Made by a program: the position numbers and the translations under genes. Below the pieces are notes generated by a model. It was not told the DNA's origin, did not search any database, and saw only the letters and a program-made list of their open reading frames with translations. This document shows positions 18,462-25,106 of a stretch of DNA of 30,442 bases, piece by piece. How positions within the stretch are numbered: position 1 is the stretch's first letter; each line of letters opens with the position of its first letter. Origin of the DNA: a virus; the IMG/VR virus record IMGVR_UViG_3300031566_000249, positions 1-30,442 of that record. One strand, given 5' to 3'.

Positions 18462-18574
18462 TAAAGAATGGAATGGGCGTGGGTGAACATAAAGCTGAAG
18501 CTAGCAGACATAAGACGAATAAGGGGTCAAATGGCGGGCCAACAGCGGCTGTTTGTGCTGAAAAGGGTGTTGTT

Positions 18575-19000
18575 TCAGGGGTCACCGGGGACGACCACCG
18601 TGATCCTGATCTTGACAGTGAGTCCGGCGAAATCGATCACAAGCTGGCCCTTCTGGGGTTCTTCAAGGCGCTCCCCGAGCTCGAGGATCCGCCGCACGAT
18701 TGCCCTGGTCCTTGGCCCACCTTGCGACGTTTGATTGGCTGCCGATGACCTAGAAGGCTGGGATTCGCCGACGGAAATGCCCTGTGTGCCGGGCACGCTG
18801 AGACTCCTGCTTATGCCGGGATCTCTGTGAATGAGACCACGCCTCTGCAACGCGTTCAGATGATAGGTCACGGTCGATTTCGAGGGAATGTCGAGCGCCT
18901 GACAGATCTCGCGCAGCGAGGGCGCATAGCCCTTCTGCGCCACATATGAGTCAACGAACCCGAGAATCGCTTGCTGACGAGGATGCAGAGAGTCGTCCAT
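18575..19000 (-). CDS. LexA-type DNA-binding protein lacking the protease domain, 141 aa
   Basis: Residues 1-65 match the LexA N-terminal winged helix-turn-helix: LHPRQQAILGFVDSYVAQKG, PSLREICQALDIPSKSTVTY and HLNALQRRGLIHRD. In LexA a cleavage site and a Ser/Lys S24 peptidase follow; here only a linker (Ser/Gln-rich, 70-100) and a short helix-plus-strand tail (IVRRILELGERLEE; LTVKIRITVVV) are present. It could bind operators but could not self-cleave. GAGGAGG seven bases before the ATG at 19000 fixes the start. It lies beside the AAGCG array and duplicated promoter elements, which are plausible targets. It may act as a phage repressor or an antagonist of host SOS control. Confidence 0.85.
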   Translation of the reverse strand: MDDSLHPRQQAILGFVDSYVAQKGYAPSLREICQALDIPSKSTVTYHLNALQRRGLIHRDPGISRSLSVPGTQGISVGESQPSRSSAANQTSQGGPRTRAIVRRILELGERLEEPQKGQLVIDFAGLTVKIRITVVVPGDP

Positions 19001-19054
19001 GATTCGCCTCCTCAAGTGGTCACTCCGCCAAACTTCTCCAAGGCCTTTGCGATG

Positions 19055-19336
19055 TCATCGCTCATCAGTCAGCACCAGGCCCATAATGACGAAAGCCTCC
19101 TCGGATGAGCGAATCACGTCAACCTGGCCATGCCACCAGCCATGCCACTTTCGTTGCTTGGGCCTCAACTTGCCCTTTTCCGTCTTGATCTCGAACATAT
19201 AGTTGACGCCTCGAAACCCGACCGCGATATCTGGGCACCCCTCACCAACCTCATGCAAGTCCTCTACGGTGGCGCCGACGGCGCGCAGGTCTGCGACGAT
19301 GCTGGCCTGGTTTGCGTCAACGCGCTTGGGACTCAC
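19055..19336 (-). CDS. VRR-NUC-like nuclease, 93 aa
   Basis: A stand-alone PD-(D/E)XK nuclease of the VRR-NUC type: VDANQASIVADLRAVGATVE near the N-terminus, then GEGCPDIAVGFRG (catalytic Asp) and NYMFEIKTEKGKL (ExK), and LRPKQRKWHGWW. Length is typical. These cut branched or flap DNA in phage recombination/replication. The GTG start at 19336 is chosen because it overlaps the upstream methyltransferase stop as GTGA, the style used across this operon; a TTG seven codons earlier is an alternative. Confidence 0.85.
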   Translation of the reverse strand: MSPKRVDANQASIVADLRAVGATVEDLHEVGEGCPDIAVGFRGVNYMFEIKTEKGKLRPKQRKWHGWWHGQVDVIRSSEEAFVIMGLVLTDER

Positions 19337-20043
19337 GGCTCGCCGCCACCATTGCAAGCGAGCTCCATCTGGTCGAATCCCAATCCAGGCAGGAGCATGG
19401 ACGTAGCTCGGACCCGCTCTCGGGCGCTGAGACCAACGTCCGGCTCTATCTCAAAAGCGAGACACTTGCGCCTCAACACCTTGCACATGGCCGGCGCCGT
19501 GCCCCCACCGCAGAAGGGATCCACAAGCACGTCGCCGACGTGTGAGAAGCAATCGATGTAGTAACGTGCTGTGCTCTCGTCTTGGCCCCAGACGTGAAAG
19601 CGCTTGTCCTGACCACTGCCAACCCAGACTCCAAGCACCGAGCATCGAGGCCGGGGTGTCTGGCCGGGCTTCGTGTAGGTGAGTATTGACTTGGCCTTGC
19701 TGACGACCTTTCGGGCCCAGACCATGGACCCAGGGCCATTCCGCCCGTAGGCCACGAAATCCCAGAAATAGTCCAGCGATCGGCCCAGAAACTCCATGAT
19801 CGCCTGCTTGTGAAAGATGCCAGCGTATGCCAGGAGAAAGCCGTCTGGCTTGAGGATGCGAGCTGCGGCGTCCCCAAGCCAGCCATAGAGGGGCAGATAC
19901 TCCCTCATGTAGGGCGGATCCGTGAAGATGAGATCCACCGATTCATCAGGGATCGCCTTCGCAAGCTCCCGCGCGTCGCCGATGTATATGCCCTCGCATT
20001 CCCCCCCGGGACCAAGGGCATAGGGACCAAGGCTATCGACCAC
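19333..20043 (-). CDS. DNA N6-adenine/N4-cytosine methyltransferase, beta class, 236 aa
   Basis: Catalytic motif FTDPPY (motif IV) near residue 40 precedes the SAM-binding DPFCGGGTAPA (motif I) near residue 170, the order of beta-class amino-methyltransferases. ILKPDGFLLAYAG follows motif IV as usual. Length fits a solitary phage methyltransferase, without a large target recognition domain. The start is a GTG at 20043 with only a weak AAGGA upstream. It is coupled to the VRR-NUC-like nuclease and follows an MmcB-like protein. It probably protects phage DNA from host restriction or marks it; no cognate restriction enzyme is recognised. Confidence 0.92.
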   Translation of the reverse strand: MVDSLGPYALGPGGECEGIYIGDARELAKAIPDESVDLIFTDPPYMREYLPLYGWLGDAAARILKPDGFLLAYAGIFHKQAIMEFLGRSLDYFWDFVAYGRNGPGSMVWARKVVSKAKSILTYTKPGQTPRPRCSVLGVWVGSGQDKRFHVWGQDESTARYYIDCFSHVGDVLVDPFCGGGTAPAMCKVLRRKCLAFEIEPDVGLSARERVRATSMLLPGLGFDQMELACNGGGEP

Positions 20044-20075
20044 GGGCCACCACCCATTCCTTGCCCGAGAGTGGG

Positions 20076-20621
20076 TCAGTCATTGGTTGCTCCCCCGATT
20101 TGTGCCAGTCGTCTCATCAGCGCGACAGCGAAGTCTATGGGCATCGGCTCCACGTCGCGCTTCTTGGCTCGGCGAACGCACCTGATCTGCCAATCCGTAT
20201 CCCATACCCACACACCGCATCCAGGCGGGACCTTCGGCAAATCACCTTCCTGATAGACGCCAGGCCCAAGGGCAAAGCAGAACTGATTGCTCAAGCTCTG
20301 AGCCTGTATGCTCTTGTCGGGCATCCTCAGCTCCTTGAGCCAGTCAGGCCGAATGACCTTGATCTCATAGGCGACGCGCCAGTAGTGCTTCGAGGGCCAT
20401 GTAGCGATCGCAAAGGCATCTATCGTGCGGAGGCAATGCTGTGGTCTCCATCGAGCCGACGGCAACCAGCCAGGCGCCGTGCGAACCTCGGTGGCATAGA
20501 CCCAACCCGGTAATTGGTGACGGGTGGCCAGTATGGCCTTTATTCTCTCTGCTGGGTCTGTCTCCAGCAGCCAGTCAGGGGAGTCGCCCGCCTGCACCCA
20601 GAGCTTGCCCAGCTCAGTCAC
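20076..20621 (-). CDS. MmcB-like / restriction-endonuclease-fold protein, 181 aa
   Basis: CLRTIDAFAIATWPSKHYWR and VAYEIKVIRPDWLKELR form the PD-(D/E)XK pattern (Asp in IDAF, ExK in YEIKV), and SLSNQFCFALGPGVYQEGDL plus LPKVPPGCGVWVWD complete the arrangement seen in MmcB-type DNA repair proteins and related phage proteins. Probable nuclease in DNA metabolism. The start is a GTG at 20621 with GAGGG about ten bases upstream. It is followed by the methyltransferase and a second nuclease, so three DNA-acting proteins are co-transcribed. Confidence 0.75.
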   Translation of the reverse strand: MTELGKLWVQAGDSPDWLLETDPAERIKAILATRHQLPGWVYATEVRTAPGWLPSARWRPQHCLRTIDAFAIATWPSKHYWRVAYEIKVIRPDWLKELRMPDKSIQAQSLSNQFCFALGPGVYQEGDLPKVPPGCGVWVWDTDWQIRCVRRAKKRDVEPMPIDFAVALMRRLAQIGGATND

Positions 20622-20633
20622 GGGCTTGGTCCC

Positions 20634-20744
20634 TCACTTGTTGTCCATCCACCAACAGACGGCCACAACTCCGGCCAGCCAGAGCAAGATGACTGCGACG
20701 ACCTTCAGTGCCACAATGATCATCTCATCTCGAGGTGTGTGCAT
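20634..20744 (-). CDS. 36-residue membrane protein
   Basis: A short gene, MHTPRDEMIIVALKVVAVIL followed by LWLAGVVAVCWWMDNK, with an excellent AAGGAGGT five bases before the ATG. One hydrophobic helix of about 22 residues with an acidic/basic N-terminus and a Lys C-terminus. It overlaps the end of the upstream 77-aa gene by 20 bases and precedes the MmcB-like gene by 12 bases. It could be a small regulator of a host membrane complex or a holin-like peptide; the sequence does not decide. Confidence 0.7.
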   Translation of the reverse strand: MHTPRDEMIIVALKVVAVILLWLAGVVAVCWWMDNK

Positions 20745-20958
20745 TTGAGACCTCCTTCAGGAACGCTGCGATGTCTGCCAGACAGCCTCGGCTGTAGACG
20801 CCCTGAGCGACTGGAAAGTAGCAGTATTCTCGCCAGGGCCCATAGTAGCGGACCCTGCCGAGCTCGCCGCCGGTGCGATTGTTGCGGCAAGTCCACACGG
20901 ACGTTTTCGGCTTGTCGGCTACTTTGACGAAGTGGATGTGCTCGTATGTTGCCCTCAC
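20725..20958 (-). CDS. Small phage protein with conserved Trp/Cys pattern, 77 aa
   Basis: TYEHIHFVKVADKPKTSVWT, CRNNRTGGELGRVRYYGPWR and CYFPVAQGVYSRGCLADIAA give a KPKTxxWxCxN...LGxVxWYxxWRxYCFxP...CLxDI pattern that I recognise as a common small phage protein of unknown function. The GTG at 20958 is chosen because it overlaps the upstream stop (GTGA) and is preceded by GGAG; longer frames are arginine-rich shadow. Confidence 0.7.
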   Translation of the reverse strand: MRATYEHIHFVKVADKPKTSVWTCRNNRTGGELGRVRYYGPWREYCYFPVAQGVYSRGCLADIAAFLKEVSNAHTSR

Positions 20959-21176
20959 CTCTCCACCAGCGTCCAGCCAACGCCCCGCTGCCAGGTCCGG
21001 ACCGCGTAGCGACCCTCGCCGACGCGGCACAAGGGGTCAATCACCACATCATACCCGTCGGCGAGGAGGCCATTCAGGACGCTGCGCTCGCCCCCCGTGC
21101 AGAAGGCCGCAAAGATGGAGCCAAAGATGGCGACCACTACCAGAAGCACGATCAACCCCTTCATTGCCTTGGGCAT
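20955..21176 (-). CDS. Membrane-anchored or exported small protein, 73 aa
   Basis: MPKAMKGLIVLLVVVAIFGS gives a positively charged start and a strong hydrophobic helix ending at AAFC (about residue 25), so it is either a signal anchor or a lipoprotein signal with Cys as lipid site. The remaining 50 residues are soluble (GYDVVIDPLCRVGEGRYAVR). AAAGGAG nine bases upstream sets the ATG at 21176, which overlaps the PhoB-type gene's stop by one base. Function unknown. Confidence 0.65.
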   Translation of the reverse strand: MPKAMKGLIVLLVVVAIFGSIFAAFCTGGERSVLNGLLADGYDVVIDPLCRVGEGRYAVRTWQRGVGWTLVER

Positions 21177-21517
21177 CACAGTTTCTCCTTTCGTTTGCCA
21201 CGAGTAATTGGGTCCACCGCCACAATCCGATACCCGAATCCCCATATGGTCACGAGCCTCGTTGGATGCGCAGGATCGTCCTCGATCTTGCGACGGAGTT
21301 TAGCCACATAGACTCTGAGAATCGACAGGCCCCCTTTGGGCGGCATGGGCCAGCACTGGAATAAAAGCTGTCGCGCACTGTAGACCCGGGGGCAGCCAGC
21401 CATCAGGAACTTGAGCAGGTCGGTCTCCGTGGGCGTGAGCTGGGCGCTCTTGGTTCCAACCTGGACATGGCCACTGTTCGGGTCCAGGATCAGATCACCT
21501 ATGCGCATCGTCTCCAC
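21176..21517 (-). CDS. PhoB/OmpR-type winged-helix DNA-binding protein without receiver, 113 aa
   Basis: The whole protein is the effector domain of a response regulator: MRIGDLILDPNSGHVQVGTK (N-terminal sheet), LTPTETDLLKFLMAGCPRVY (helix 1), RQLLFQCWPM, then SILRVYVAKLRRKIEDDPAH (recognition helix, with VYVAKLRRKIE) and VTIWGFGYRIV (C-terminal hairpin). The phosphoacceptor domain is absent. It could bind direct-repeat DNA constitutively and control phage or host promoters. Start GTG at 21517 with GGAGG six bases upstream; ATG three codons later is possible. It overlaps the upstream gene by 23 bases. Confidence 0.9.
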   Translation of the reverse strand: METMRIGDLILDPNSGHVQVGTKSAQLTPTETDLLKFLMAGCPRVYSARQLLFQCWPMPPKGGLSILRVYVAKLRRKIEDDPAHPTRLVTIWGFGYRIVAVDPITRGKRKEKL

Positions 21518-21794
21518 GTCTTGCCTCCGATCGATGTTCTATCAGGTCACGTAGGCCCCGAGTCCGAGGCCTTCCAGGTCGCATCAGGCACGGTCTGGTC
21601 CGCTCCAATCTTGCCAGTATCTTGCGAGGCCTGTCCCGGTCTAAGCCGATGATCTCTGCCAGGTCCGCTGCCCACTCAGTTGCCAAAAACCATGCCGCAT
21701 GTCTCCTATGCGCTTCCGAGCTCATGTCCAGAACGGCGCGCAACAGGATTGCGTTCGCCAGTCTGATGCAGGCGCGGTGGTCGAGATTGGTCAT
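21495..21794 (-). CDS. Hypothetical helical phage protein, 99 aa
   Basis: MTNLDHRACIRLANAILLRA and HAAWFLATEWAADLAEIIGL form a helical pattern (AIxLxAxxD...AxxFL.s.WxxxLxxxxGLD) seen in small phage proteins near replication genes. The rest is arginine-rich. The ATG overlaps the upstream replication gene stop (ATGA). Function unknown; the position suggests DNA replication or repair. Confidence 0.6.
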   Translation of the reverse strand: MTNLDHRACIRLANAILLRAVLDMSSEAHRRHAAWFLATEWAADLAEIIGLDRDRPRKILARLERTRPCLMRPGRPRTRGLRDLIEHRSEARRGDDAHR

Positions 21795-22582
21795 GGTCCC
21801 CTCGTCTCTTGGGTGCGCTCATATTCCGCCTCCGCTACTGTTGCGACATACCCCCAAGTGTGGCCGGCGCACTCTAGTGCCTCATTGAGAGCATACTGGG
21901 CAATCGCTGGGCCATAGTCACGCACCAGTTTGCCCCAGCGCTTTCGGTCTGATTCGGTGATCGGGCGTTGGAGTATATCAGCGATTAGCTGTTCAGGGAT
22001 TTCAGAACAAGCGGCTGTAGCTGCTGCTGCTGCTGGGTCAGGGACAGGGTCAGGGACAGGGTCAGGGTCAGGGACAGGGTACTGTCCGAAAAGGTGAGGC
22101 CCTTGGCTGAGCACCTCAGGTATCTGGTCACCTGAGACGCCAGCTGAAGGCGACCAATGGGTGCTGGCTTGTGCATTACCTGACTGCCTGAGCCAGTTGT
22201 CCTCCAGATAGTGACCATTGAGCCGGGTTCGCACGTGATCTTGCCAACCCGGGGGCGGGGCCCACTTCGAGTAGTTAGCCCACTGTGGCCTCTGGTGAGT
22301 CCACCAAGTTCGGATCTGGAGCAACGCCTTGCCCCGAGCTTCGTAACGATGCAGCCGCTGACTCTCGATGAACCCCTCGAGGGCGCCCTCGATCTCATTG
22401 ACGGACGTGTCCTTGTACGGGAAAAGGGCTGCCCTTATGAGCCTGGCATTGTCGAGGAGTCTGCCCTGGTCATCCGCGCATTTGGAGAACAGGCCAATCC
22501 AAAGTGCCTGGCCGAAATACGACAGGGGACCGAACCATTCATCCTCCCAGATAGCAGACGTGATCATGCGTCTGTTGGCCAT
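21791..22582 (-). CDS. Replication-initiator-like (DnaD/O-like) protein, 263 aa
   Basis: N-terminal MANRRMITSAIWEDEWFGPL, then LSYFGQALWIGLFSKCADDQ, GRLLDNARLIRAALFPYKDT and ALLQIRTWWTHQRPQWANYS make the winged-helix pattern found in phage replication initiator/DnaD-like proteins. A low-complexity linker (PDPDPVPDPVPDP then polyalanine, about residues 170-190) joins it to a C-terminal helical domain (LIADILQRPITESDRKRWGK), probably the helicase-loader contact. Preceded by AGAGGA. It is the best candidate for the replication initiator here and might act on the AAGCG array. Confidence 0.65.
   Translation of the reverse strand: MANRRMITSAIWEDEWFGPLSYFGQALWIGLFSKCADDQGRLLDNARLIRAALFPYKDTSVNEIEGALEGFIESQRLHRYEARGKALLQIRTWWTHQRPQWANYSKWAPPPGWQDHVRTRLNGHYLEDNWLRQSGNAQASTHWSPSAGVSGDQIPEVLSQGPHLFGQYPVPDPDPVPDPVPDPAAAAATAACSEIPEQLIADILQRPITESDRKRWGKLVRDYGPAIAQYALNEALECAGHTWGYVATVAEAEYERTQETRGP
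22015..22080. repeat. GCT and GGGWCA microsatellites in the initiator linker
   Basis: A run of GCT triplets (22021-22035) adjoins about eight units of GGGTCA/GGGACA up to 22080. They encode the polyalanine and Pro-Asp linker of the replication protein. Prone to slippage, so linker length probably varies between relatives. Confidence 0.85.
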
Positions 22583-22600
22583 TGCGTGCTATTCCTCTTG

Positions 22601-23089
22601 TTAGCGTCGGTAGTAGTGTGCTTCCCACTCGGCCTGCGTCGGCGGACGACCCGTCCTATCCAGGAAGCCGAGAGACCATTGCCTGTCCCCAACATCCTGG
22701 ACGTCAGGCCGCCGGCCATGGACCTCGTAGAACTCGCCTTCCCAGTCAGGGTCTCTCGTTGGCGTCGGGGCCGCGACGGAGCTCTCCCTCTGTCGCCTTA
22801 TGGAGTCCAGGAGCAGTCGTGTGGCGTCATTCCCGGACGGCATTGGCCCGATCTCGGGAGACCTCGGTGTGCGCGTCGGGATGATGGGATATAGGGGATA
22901 CGGCTCCTGCGGCGCTAGCGTCGGCCACGGATACGGGTTCCTTGTGGGCCAGGGGTACGGCTCAATCGTCGGCGGTGGTGGGTACGTGTCCTCTGGCAAG
23001 CGCGGCGGGACTGGCTGGGCCAATAGGTTGCTTGTCACCAGTACCGACAGTAGCAGGGTTACAGACCATCGGATGACAGTTTCTCTCAT
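22601..23089 (-). CDS. Secreted proline-rich protein, 162 aa
   Basis: A signal peptide is clear: MRETVIRWSVTLLLSVLVTS followed by NLLAQ, with a likely cleavage after LLA. The next 70 residues are Pro/Tyr/Thr-rich (TYPPPPTIEPYPWPTRNPYP; IIPTRTPRSP), a disordered cell-wall-spanning type of sequence. The C-terminus is a soluble segment with FLDRTGRPPTQAEWEAHYYR. AAAGGAG eleven bases upstream sets the ATG at 23089. An exported phage protein outside a lysis cluster is notable: it could act in superinfection exclusion or be a spanin-like or lysogenic conversion protein. Confidence 0.7.
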   Translation of the reverse strand: MRETVIRWSVTLLLSVLVTSNLLAQPVPPRLPEDTYPPPPTIEPYPWPTRNPYPWPTLAPQEPYPLYPIIPTRTPRSPEIGPMPSGNDATRLLLDSIRRQRESSVAAPTPTRDPDWEGEFYEVHGRRPDVQDVGDRQWSLGFLDRTGRPPTQAEWEAHYYRR

Positions 23090-23106
23090 TTCTCTTGCTC
23101 CTTTAT

Positions 23107-23364
23107 TCACGATCTCGCCCACTCCGGCATCCACAGGCTCCCACTCATCGTGATGAAGACCATGTAGCCCAAATCACGCTCCAGGGCGTCGTGTATCTCC
23201 CGTATAGTCTGCCGCGTCTCCTCGGGTAGTAAGTACGGGTCGGCGCAGCGGACATCGAGATGCGCATACACTGGCATGGCGAGATCGTCGTGTACCACGA
23301 ACTCAGTCACCTCCTGGACTCCAGGAAGGGCTTCGAGAGCGGCCTTGGCTTCGGCCAGGGTCAT
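23107..23364 (-). CDS. Hypothetical protein, 85 aa
   Basis: MTLAEAKAALEALPGVQEVT, then FVVHDDLAMPVYAHLDVRCA and ETRQTIREIHDALERDLGYM: an alpha/beta sandwich-like pattern. Start set by GGGAGGGG before the ATG at 23364, inside the end of the upstream gene (62-base overlap in a different frame). No known function. Confidence 0.6.
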   Translation of the reverse strand: MTLAEAKAALEALPGVQEVTEFVVHDDLAMPVYAHLDVRCADPYLLPEETRQTIREIHDALERDLGYMVFITMSGSLWMPEWARS

Positions 23365-23611
23365 CTTGCCCCTCCCTTTTCTGAAGCAGTCGGAGACATT
23401 GCTGACAGATTCGATCACCCCAGTCAATCGGCCTCTTATCGTTGCGTCCGCCGTGACGCCCGCACAATGGCCATCGCGGCTTCTTCTTATTCCATAGGTG
23501 AATAACGTGCCCATAAGGAACATACCCTGCTACCAGATCACTTCGGTCACTCATCACCTGTTTCACAAACTCCATCTCTGCAACGTAGTCCCGTGGTTCA
23601 GTCTTGGTCAT
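23303..23611 (-). CDS. Small zinc-finger-like phage protein, 102 aa
   Basis: GHVIHLWNKKKPRWPLCGRH then DRICQQCLRLL give His/Cys positions of a small zinc-ribbon-type protein common in phages (HL...CGR...W...CxxCLR). The last 20 residues are Ser/Gly/Arg-rich and overlap the next gene. GGAAGGAGAG precedes the ATG. Its start lies 14 bases inside the upstream gene. Function unknown. Confidence 0.65.
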   Translation of the reverse strand: MTKTEPRDYVAEMEFVKQVMSDRSDLVAGYVPYGHVIHLWNKKKPRWPLCGRHGGRNDKRPIDWGDRICQQCLRLLQKREGQDDPGRSQGRSRSPSWSPGGD

Positions 23612-23870
23612 CCGACTCTCCTTCCAGGGCGCGGTGCAGAAGTGCTCGAATGTCGGCTACTGGCTGCGTCACACTAAGCCATGAGTCGTACCGCTTGCAC
23701 ATTGCCAGTGCCTCCTCCACGAGGCGGCGATCAACTGGCTGCTCGCACTTGCCCTCCAGGATGTCGAGCCGCCCCCTTTGGGCTTCCACTTCCTCGGCCA
23801 GCTCTCTGCTCCAAGCCGCTTGTCTAGTCTGCTCATACCACGGTACGCGCTCACTCAACTTTTGGGGCAT
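23598..23870 (-). CDS. Hypothetical helical protein, 90 aa
   Basis: MPQKLSERVPWYEQTRQAAW and AEEVEAQRGRLDILEGKCEQ form a probable coiled coil; the C-terminus is acidic (EGESDDQD). AAGGAGGAG precedes the ATG, which lies 20 bases inside the upstream gene. No domain recognised. Confidence 0.55.
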   Translation of the reverse strand: MPQKLSERVPWYEQTRQAAWSRELAEEVEAQRGRLDILEGKCEQPVDRRLVEEALAMCKRYDSWLSVTQPVADIRALLHRALEGESDDQD

Positions 23871-24150
23871 CTTGCTCCTCCTTCGCTACCTCGCGGCCCT
23901 TGGGGGTGAGAATAAAGCGGAAGTTGAAAGTGCCCTCGGCTTCGCGCTTCAGCAAGTCCATGTGCTCCAAACTCCGCACAGTTCTTGGGTTGGGACGCCG
24001 CACTGTGTGGATCACTGCCATGAATGTGCTGTCTGCGTCTGAAAACCATCCGACTGTCCACTGCCCCCCCCAAGTGCACACCCACATATACAACTTATAC
24101 TGCCACATCACTTTCAGTGTGCGCTTCTGTGCCTCACTCAGTTTTGGCAT
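23851..24150 (-). CDS. Winged-helix-like protein, 99 aa
   Basis: MPKLSEAQKRTLKVMWQYKL at the start, TVRSLEHMDLLKREAEGTFN in the middle and FRFILTPKGREVAKEE at the end give the helix-helix-wing order of small MarR/PadR-like winged helices (the LTPKGREVA end is characteristic). Between them is a Trp-rich stretch (WVCTWGGQWTVGWF). It shares the LSxxQKRxL start with the protein at 24792-25106. Possible DNA-binding regulator. Confidence 0.6.
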   Translation of the reverse strand: MPKLSEAQKRTLKVMWQYKLYMWVCTWGGQWTVGWFSDADSTFMAVIHTVRRPNPRTVRSLEHMDLLKREAEGTFNFRFILTPKGREVAKEEQDAPKVE

Positions 24151-24467
24151 TGCCCCTCTTTTGCAATCGCACCCGATCTGGGTGTGACGCGGGGCCAGTC
24201 CTCCCCCGGCTTAGCCTCTTCCAACGGTTCGCATTGCCCCATAGCGGCTCGGGTCTCGATTGCCTTTCGATACCGGCACCCCAGGGTATGCTTCTGCGTA
24301 GCTAGCGCACCCTTGGATGGCAGGAGGTATCCGCAATCACAGAGAGCATCAACAACCTTTCTGGAGAGAATCAAATACTGATCTTCCCAGAAACCGAGAG
24401 CTTTCTCGCTACAGGTTCCTGCATCTTCATCATCCAGCAATCGCTGCACTGGGGTTCTGGTATCCAT
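24138..24467 (-). CDS. Hypothetical protein, 109 aa
   Basis: MDTRTPVQRLLDDEDAGTCS, then FWEDQYLILSRKVVDALCDC and LGCRYRKAIETRAAMGQCEP. Four or five cysteines without a clear zinc pattern. The ATG at 24467 has AAGGAG seven bases upstream; the TTG two codons earlier lies close to that site. It ends 13 bases into the winged-helix-like gene. Function unknown. Confidence 0.55.
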   Translation of the reverse strand: MDTRTPVQRLLDDEDAGTCSEKALGFWEDQYLILSRKVVDALCDCGYLLPSKGALATQKHTLGCRYRKAIETRAAMGQCEPLEEAKPGEDWPRVTPRSGAIAKEGQCQN

Positions 24468-24502
24468 CGTCAATCTCCTTCTGGGTGCGGTCTCTCCTCA
24501 TC

Positions 24503-24802
24503 TCAGGCGGCGGGCGGCTCGGGCAAGTCCCTCACCTCGTTTCCTTCCCCGTCCACCAGGGGCACGCCTGGACACGGCTCGCTGGTATCGCCGGCCTCCT
24601 CTATTGGCGGGTCTGGCAGATCAGCCTCGGCCCAGTGGGTGGCATACGCCAGCGGTATGCTCTCATCGTCTCCCAACCACCAGCAATCGCGTTCCCATCC
24701 ATCCAGGTAAGCCAGTCCGCGTAGCTCTCCTGGGTTGCCAAGCCATACCATCACATCTGGTGCTGGCATCCGCTCCTCGCAGGGAATCCACTCAACTTCC
24801 AC
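24503..24802 (-). CDS. DUF551-like protein, 99 aa
   Basis: VEVEWIPCEERMPAPDVMVW opens the protein and AYATHWAEADLPDPP ends the domain: the W-(I/V)-x(3)-(D/E)RxP...THWxxxPxPP frame of DUF551 phage proteins, whose role is unknown. An extra C-terminal tail, PCPGVPLVDGEGNEVRDLP, is shared in pattern with the 65-aa protein at 26594-26791. The GTG at 24802 is set by GGAGG eight bases upstream and overlaps the preceding gene's last codons. Confidence 0.7.
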   Translation of the reverse strand: MEVEWIPCEERMPAPDVMVWLGNPGELRGLAYLDGWERDCWWLGDDESIPLAYATHWAEADLPDPPIEEAGDTSEPCPGVPLVDGEGNEVRDLPEPPAA

Positions 24803-25106
24803 CAGCGGCCTCCTTCCCAAATACGGCCCGCGCTGCTTTCTGTATCGCGTGTGTCATTGCTTCCAACGCCTCGTCGGGCGAACTCCATCCCCAGTCGCAG
24901 ATGGGACAATACCATTCGATCTTTCCCCACGGGGCGGCTTGAGCTACCATCGCGCACAATGTGCGCCAGTGAGGCCCCCGTAGAGATTGATCCTTCTTGG
25001 TACAATAGAAGGCCAGGCCTCCCTTGGGTCGAACCACCTGTATTTCTTCGGCCGCAATACGCTCCATCGTCCTTAGCACCCGCTTCTGGACATCACTCAA
25101 TTTCAT
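24792..25106 (-). CDS. Putative DNA-binding protein with zinc motif, 104 aa
   Basis: MKLSDVQKRVLRTMERIAAE is the same type of start as the winged-helix-like protein at 23851-24150. A central WYCPICDWGWSSPDEALEAM provides one CxxC pair, with another Cys nearby. AAAGGAGGAG precedes the ATG at 25106, which overlaps the upstream stop (ATGA). Possibly a DNA-binding accessory protein; no family name. Confidence 0.6.
   Translation of the reverse strand: MKLSDVQKRVLRTMERIAAEEIQVVRPKGGLAFYCTKKDQSLRGPHWRTLCAMVAQAAPWGKIEWYCPICDWGWSSPDEALEAMTHAIQKAARAVFGKEAAGGS

Noticed and set aside
18301-18470. CRISPR array
   Set aside because: The repeated unit is only 5-8 bases with irregular spacing; no 25-40 base repeats with unique spacers occur anywhere in the window.
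18319-18585. Minus-strand 88-codon hydrophobic frame
   Set aside because: Starts at GTG without ribosome site, and its Leu/Ser/Thr content follows from the AAGCG repeats.
19012-19065. 17-codon frame (MSDDIAKALEKFGGVTT) between the VRR-NUC and LexA-type genes
   Set aside because: No ribosome site; too short to support, though it fits neatly between the two genes.
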